Of a DNA stretch of 64,000 nt, positions 58,785-64,000 are shown piece after piece. Under the pieces are notes generated by a model that saw nothing but the letters and a program-made list of their open reading frames with translations, did not search any database and was not told the DNA's origin. The stretch spans positions 7,035,245-7,099,244 of the forward strand of contig NW_004450266.1 in assembly GCF_000321225.1 (NCBI RefSeq), read 5' to 3'. The first letter of the stretch is position 1, and each line of letters starts with the position of its first letter. Position numbers and translations under genes: made by a program. The stretch is from Odobenus rosmarus divergens (lineage: Eukaryota > Chordata > Mammalia > Carnivora > Odobenidae).

Positions 58785-59070
58785 TTGCAAATACAGAATG
58801 GGCAGTGCAGTTAAGGGGACTGGTTTCACAGTCAGGAAAGCTGGGGTCAAGTCCGACTCACCCCTTTCAAACTGGGTGACCTTGCAAGAGCCACGTAACC
58901 TCTCTAGGTCTCAATGTTCCCATCTGCAAAGTAGGAATAGTAATGCCTGCCTTGTAGAGTCACCATGAAGCTCGAGGGGATAATGAAAGGAATGGACAGA
59001 AACCACTAAGCACAGTGCCTGACAAACAGAAGCACTTAATAAGGGATACTACTATTTTGAAGAAAATAAG
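58785..59070 (+). repeat. MIR, near full length
   Basis: GTAACCTCTCTAGGTCTCAA, CATCTGCAAAGTAGGAATAG and AGCACAGTGCCTGACAAACA run in order. Confidence 0.88.
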
Positions 59071-59234
59071 AGTATAATAATATTAATAAGAATTCTGTAT
59101 TTTTCCTAAAACTCTAGACCAATTGATGGTGGAGAGAAATGAGTGAAGTTTATCTGTGGCTTTAGGTCTCCCCTGACAAAAGGTGATGGAGCCTGAGCTT
59201 GGGAGGCCTGGTAGTGTCATTTCCAAGCCACCTA

Positions 59235-59395
59235 GCACAGCCCTGGAGCAAGCTCAGACTCTGGCTCTACCACTTGCTGTGACCTTGGCTAAGTGATTTA
59301 ACCTTTCCATGCCTCAGTTCCTTCCTCTGCAAACTGGGATAAAGAAGAGCTACCTCACAGGTCTGTTGTGAGTACCAGTGTGGTAACGCCAGGAA
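59235..59395 (+). repeat. MIR
   Basis: CTCTACCACTTGCTGTGACC and CATGCCTCAGTTCCTTCCTC are MIR core. Confidence 0.82.
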
Positions 59396-59454
59396 AATGC
59401 CAGTCTTTAGTTCCTGGTGCTAAAAAAATTTTAGCTAATTACATTACTTATTAA

Positions 59455-59600
59455 TTACTTATTCATCAGATACCTAGTAGAAGTCCAGAACATTGTGCTG
59501 GGTACTAGAACAGAGGAGGAGGAGGAGGAAGAGGAAAGGGGAGAGGAAGAAAAGGTGAATAAGACACGATCTGTATCCTCATGAAGCTCACAGACTAATG
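59455..59600 (-). repeat. Ancient interspersed repeat with a GAGGAG expansion
   Basis: CATTGTGCTGGGTACTAGAA and TGTATCCTCATGAAGCTCAC are split by a (GAG)n/GGAGAGG purine block at 59515-59553. Confidence 0.5.
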
Positions 59601-59780
59601 CAGTGATTCTCAGTCCTGACTACATACTGTGGTCACCCAGGGAACTTTAAGAAATACTGCTGCCCAGGGCCCCTACCCAGAGATTCTGATTCAATTGTTC
59701 TGGGGTCAAGCCTGGGCATCAGCATTTTGCAGAAGCTTCCCAGGTGATTCTAATGGGACCAGGGCCAAGAAAGACTAGGG
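59601..59780 (+). mobile_element. MER5A-like hAT element
   Basis: CAGTGATTCTCAGTCCTGAC opens it, and CAGAGATTCTGATTCAATTG and CCCAGGTGATTCTAATGGG follow. Confidence 0.85.
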
Positions 59781-60350
59781 GAAGATATGAAGGCATGTAT
59801 GCTTTTAATACTATATGCTTAAGGCTCCAAAAGAATTATGTACAAAGAGTAACAGAAACATGTGCAAAGGCAAAGGTTATGCCTCATTATTTAAGCTGAG
59901 TAATAGTGTGAGAGTAGTTCACCAAAAGGGGGATCTGAGAGGACATTCTGAGCCTTTTCTGCAAGATCCCAAATAAAGGCAGAGCTGCAGTGAGTCACCA
60001 GGCAGGATCTGGAACAAATCAGAGCAATCAGGAGGAAAGCGAGAAGAGCTGGGCTGTTTCCCATGAGCAGAGCTTGTCAGGGACCCCAGTCCTGTCCTGT
60101 GTACCAGTCCTTGACGGGGGCCACTGCTCCAATGGCTTCGCCAAAGAAAGAGAAAGAGAGGATGCTCTCCATGGTCAGGAAGCCTCTAGAAAGTTCCTCT
60201 GCTTTCTCATCAAAGGTGTCACATGCCTTGCTGAGAGACCAAACACTTAGGGTGACTCCAAGTTTGTTGGTTGGTTGGGGGATGGCCTCCTGTCCATGGT
60301 GCTGAACCGTTCCTGCACTGAAGAAACACACTCAACATGCGGTCTGTAAG

Positions 60351-60500
60351 CAAGCAGCATCAGTGTCTTCCGGGAGCTCATTAGAAATAAGAGCCACACC
60401 CCCACCCCAGACCTACAGAATCAGAAGTTGCCACTGATCAGGCTCCCACGCAGTTTGCATGCACATTTAAGTCTGAGGCACCCTGCTCTAGGCCAGTGTT
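60351..60500 (+). mobile_element. MER5-like hAT element
   Basis: CAGCATCAGTGTCTTCCGGG, CACCCCAGACCTACAGAATC and GCATGCACATTTAAGTCTGA are characteristic of the MER5 group. Confidence 0.75.
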
Positions 60501-60978
60501 TCCAAGCTGGAGGTTGCATCCCATTCTTGAGTCAAGAAATTAATGTATTGCACTAGAAACAGCATTTTTAAAGAAGAGAATAGAATGGACCCCCCCAAAA
60601 GAATAAGGAATCTAAAATGTCAGATTTCATCACATGTAGTAAGAGCAAGATTTGTTATTACCCAGTGGTATACCGAGCAGGATCTAAGAAGTATTTATTA
60701 CTATGAATTGCATTCTGAACAATGTCTGAAAGCCACTGCTTCTTTTTCATAATCTAGGGAGAATGGTGATTCTTTCCCAATATCTCGTAATATTCCACGC
60801 CACAGGAGGAAACAGGCAGTGGGAGAAGAGAAGGGCATAGATCGATAGAGAAAGAGTGACAGAGGGAGAATAGATTTGCTAGAGAGGGTAAAAAGAAAAA
60901 GAAGAGGAAAGAAAGCAGAGGGGTTGGATTTGAGTGGTATTGTCTGTAGAGCTGAAGTACTCTTGGTTTTTCCTTTTT

Positions 60979-61178
60979 TTTTTTTTTTAAAGATTTTATT
61001 TATTTATTTGGGAGAGAGAGAGAATGAGAAATAGAAAGCACGAGAGGGAAGAGGGTCAGAGGAAGAAGCAGACTCCCTGCTGAGCAGGAAGCCCGATGTG
61101 GGACTCGATCCCAGGACTCCAGGATCATGACCTGAGCCGAAGGCAGTAGCTTAACCAACTGAGCCACCCAGGCGCCCC
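60979..61178 (-). mobile_element. CAN-SINE
   Basis: Full copy closing with GAGCCACCCAGGCGCCCC. TGGTTTTTCCTTTTT is duplicated exactly at 60964-60978 and 61179-61193. A purine-rich stretch lies upstream. Confidence 0.95.
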
Positions 61179-61193
61179 TGGTTTTTCCTTTTT

Positions 61194-61684
61194 AATTCAC
61201 TAAAATTTTGTAAGCGTTTATACCGCACGCCCTTAGAGCAAACATTGCAGTGAGTTTATATTTCCCAGAACATGCAGTTGGTTTTTACGTACTCGAGAAC
61301 TCCCTCACATTTCTGATGATTTGCTACCACCAGCCCCAGGGAAGCTGGTGGGATGCAAATGGTGGGGAGTGCCCAAGACTCAGAGTCAACGTCTCCTCAC
61401 CATGGCCACTGTTCCCACCATAATGACAGTATTTAGAGGAACAGCTCTAGAGAACTTTGGAAAGAAAGAAATGAAGGCCTTTTTAAAAAGCACAGACATT
61501 TTGTTTGCTTCAAGAGGTGACACAGAACAAAATGTCAAGAGTAGAAGTGACACTGTGATTTTTCTTCTTTTCAAAACTGGGCAATGGGAGTTATTAACCT
61601 CTTACCATGTACCTGTTATTTCATTTATACAACAGTGTCCTACATTTGATTTTGCCTAGCAAATTGGTGTCTAATGGATGATGA
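61194..61684. other. Unique sequence
   Basis: A 112-codon frame (61321-61659) overlaps a 62-codon reverse frame; neither resembles a known family. Confidence 0.45.
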
Positions 61685-61700
61685 CAAAAAATGACTTTTA

Positions 61701-61892
61701 TTTTTTTTTTCATTTATATAATTTTCTTAAGATCTCATTCATTTGACAGAGACAGCACAAGCAGAGGGAGAGAGAAGGAGAAGCAGGCTCCCCACTGAGC
61801 AAGGAGCCCGATGTGGGACTCGATCCCAGGACCCTGGGATCATGACCCGGGCCAAAGGCAGCTGCTTAACCGACTGAGCCACACAGGCGTCC
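61701..61892 (-). mobile_element. CAN-SINE with perfect 16-bp target duplication
   Basis: CAAAAAATGACTTTTA is identical at 61685-61700 and 61893-61908. The copy closes with GAGCCACACAGGCGTCC and has a T-rich opening. Confidence 0.95.
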
Positions 61893-61909
61893 CAAAAAAT
61901 GACTTTTAA

Positions 61910-62300
61910 AACAATTTTCTCTCAGGCTAGTGGAGTTTATAAAACACCGAGCTCAATATTCCCCCCTCTGGGAAATTCTGCATGGAAATCATGGTGTGGG
62001 ACAAAAACTTTGTTAACATCCACATACGGTTTTAGGTTCAAGGAAGACATAACCCTGTGTATGGAAACTTGCGTTTGTTCTGCAAAATGGCAGAATCAGA
62101 CCACCATCTCCTCTGTCCTGAGCTATGATAAACTCAACATGGACAGTTTTTATTCTTAAAATATGAAAATTATAAAATTATATCTGCAGCTGTAAAGACA
62201 AAATGTTTTTTGATACAGTCGGAGTACCTGTTTCATCAAGGGTATTTTAAGTCCCTTAAGCCCTAAGTTATTTGGCAAAAACTTGTCTTGATATGACAAG
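61910..62300. other. Unique sequence, possibly constrained
   Basis: Repeat-free DNA of balanced composition directly after a young SINE. I cannot test conservation from this window. Confidence 0.3.
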
Positions 62301-62304
62301 TGGA

Positions 62305-62515
62305 GTAGCTAATTCTTACTGATACCTGGTATGTTCCTGGGTCTTCATAGCTTAATCTTATTCAATCCCCTTGACAAACAATGGGATGAGTATCACAATC
62401 CCTATTTTCAGATATAGTAAAACAGAAGCTCAGAGAGGTTTAGTGACCTGCCCAAGGTCACACAGCTCATCAGAGAAACACCACCAGAATCTGAACTCTA
62501 GCATGTCTGACTCCA
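62305..62515 (-). repeat. MIR, near full length
   Basis: CTCAGAGAGGTTTAGTGACC and CTGCCCAAGGTCACACAGCT are strong reversed core. Confidence 0.88.
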
Positions 62516-62524
62516 AAACTCCAA

Positions 62525-63880
62525 CCAAGCTGACCAAATGCTGACTTGTTCAGCTCCCTCTCTACTTCAGTTTCAAAAGCCCCGATGTTTCATGATAACC
62601 TTCTTTACCTTGGGCTTCTGCTTATTTTCCCACCTTGCTGCTTTCATCTCTCTGAGTTTTACACCTGAGCAGCCTGACATTTCTCCCCGGTTTTGCCTGG
62701 CACTGAAGGAACTGTCCTGGGTTGGTGGCTGGTCACTCACAAAGAAAGATCTCTGGAATGGAAGTGGCTTACCACAGTGGCTCAAAATGAGACCTGCTTC
62801 CCCTCGGTTGAGTCAACGCTTTTACAAGAGTCAAACAGCAAATACTCAAAGTGGAAAAATTTAAGTACATTTCAGCTCTGAGGCTGGATTTCCTCAACAT
62901 CACAATTTAAGCATTTCTGAAACCGGTTAATGCTTAGAGGGAAAAGTCCCATCGGTGAAATGACATTTGAAAAAGCCTCATCTGAATACAAAGACAATCA
63001 ACTTAACACAACAACTTCTCCCGCTCCTACCACACTCCACACACTATGAATAGGGTGGGGACAGACAAAAAGGCACCAAGACATTGTCTTAGACCAGGGT
63101 ATTTATTTGTGGTGTTTTTTACGAGTTAAAAAAACTAGTATTTTTCATTAGTGAAAGAAATCACTGAAAATTACAAGTAGAATTCAAGCTAGAAGGAACA
63201 CACTTCAGCTCAACATAATAAAGGATTTTCTGATCAGCACTTGTCTACCAATGAAAAACCAACCTAATTAGAAAGTTTTACCCAAAGATGCAGCTGGTTA
63301 ATATTTAACAACTGGCTTTCTGCAGGGGGAAGAGGGGAGGAGCTGATTTGTAGCATTTACTGGTTTCCATGGTGCAAATACTCCTACTATGGCCAAATGC
63401 TCCTACCATGGCAGATTTCAAGGTAAGTGGAGCCATTGAAAGTGGAGTTGGAAAGATATAAGCGGTACAACCATCCCAGGTATTTCCACCACACAAATAA
63501 AACGGATGTAAATAACCTCAGGAGCAAAGTATAATGTAGTAAAATAATCAGGAAGTGGTGAGTGTTCATTATGTATACCTTTTCTTAACGTAATTTATTT
63601 AAGTGTAAGTTTATATATTTTAATCTCTAATAATGTCTGTGTTTAATAACTGGCTCACAAAATCCCCGAACAGCGAACAGTCCGTTCTCATGAGCCAGTA
63701 CAAGAGGGGAGTTCCCAGGGCCTCTACAGCAGGGGGAGGGTGGACAATCAGAGGAGGATGGATAGGATTCCCTAAGTCTTGAAGCCTATCCAACTCAGGC
63801 CCCAGCAGCAGCCACAGATGCAACCTCAGGGTCGGGGGCATTCCAGTGCCTACCACGTAGCAGTGACAGCGCCGAGAGCT
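62525..63880. other. Unique sequence
   Basis: Contains a small repeat of CTCCTACTATGGCCAAATG / CTCCTACCATGGCAGA (63381-63416). No gene or mobile element is recognised. Confidence 0.45.
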
Positions 63881-63884
63881 TTGG

Positions 63885-64000
63885 TGCCTTGTCTCATTTA
63901 CCTGTACCAAAACCCCTGAAGTGAGATCGGGACTAATATCATCCCCATTATAGAGATGAAGAAACTGAGTCTTGGAAAGATTAAGTAACTCTCCTCCAGT
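63885..64000 (-). repeat. MIR, running off the window
   Basis: ATCATCCCCATTATAGAGAT and GAAGAAACTGAGTCTTGGAA are reversed MIR, cut by the window edge. Confidence 0.78.

Overview
The window is mammalian nuclear DNA from a carnivore. Fifteen tRNA-derived CAN-SINE copies lie on both strands, with heads reading like GGCGCCTGGGTGGCTCAG. Their bodies (CTCCCTGCTCAGCGGGGAGT and similar) resemble the form found in bears, seals and mustelids rather than the dog-specific or felid forms. The three L1 3' ends at 16.7, 21.3 and 37.4 kb are also of carnivore type. I infer a non-canid caniform; the species cannot be named from this window.

I see no multi-exon host gene. The window is best read as intergenic or deep-intronic sequence. 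Its one convincing long protein-coding frame is a processed retrocopy of MRPL15 (mitochondrial ribosomal protein uL15m) at 5.04-6.16 kb. The copy has no introns, a 296-codon open frame, an AATAAA signal, an A-tail and a perfect 16-bp target-site duplication. It sits inside an older MIR element. No other open frame over 60 codons looks like a gene; nearly all fall in repeats or low-complexity sequence.

Layout. 0-5 kb: simple repeat, L1 tail, two CAN-SINEs, a hAT-type element and MIRs. 5-6.2 kb: MRPL15 retrocopy. 6.2-11.6 kb: mostly unique sequence with MER5-like and other hAT elements, an L2, a CAN-SINE holding an 80-base assembly gap, and a MER1-like element. 11.7-12.4 kb: a Tigger-like DNA transposon containing an 83-nt 5S rRNA fragment. 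12.4-16.6 kb: unique sequence with a 29-bp tandem duplication, a strong G-quadruplex motif, a candidate conserved element, L2 and MIR. 16.7-18.0 kb: antisense L1. 20.2-20.9 kb: an L2 split by a hAT element that is itself split by a CAN-SINE head. 21-28.8 kb: L1 tail, CAN-SINE and mostly unique sequence. 29.3-31.85 kb: sense-strand L1 ORF2/3'UTR with a CAN-SINE inside. 32-44.6 kb: unique sequence, MIRs, a very recent 67-bp tandem duplication and an L1 3'UTR. 44.6-45.8 kb: old antisense L1 holding three consecutive CAN-SINEs that share one reiterated target site. 45.8-64 kb: L2s, MIRs, MER5-like elements and four more CAN-SINEs.

The parts do not form a pathway. They form a layered record of transposition: MIR, L2 and DNA transposons first, then L1, then CAN-SINEs and the MRPL15 retrocopy. 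I found no undescribed biological system. The points most worth checking are the intact MRPL15 frame, the 5S fragment inside the Tigger element, the triple SINE target and the fresh tandem duplication. Family names for repeats come from recognition of consensus features in memory, not from a database search.
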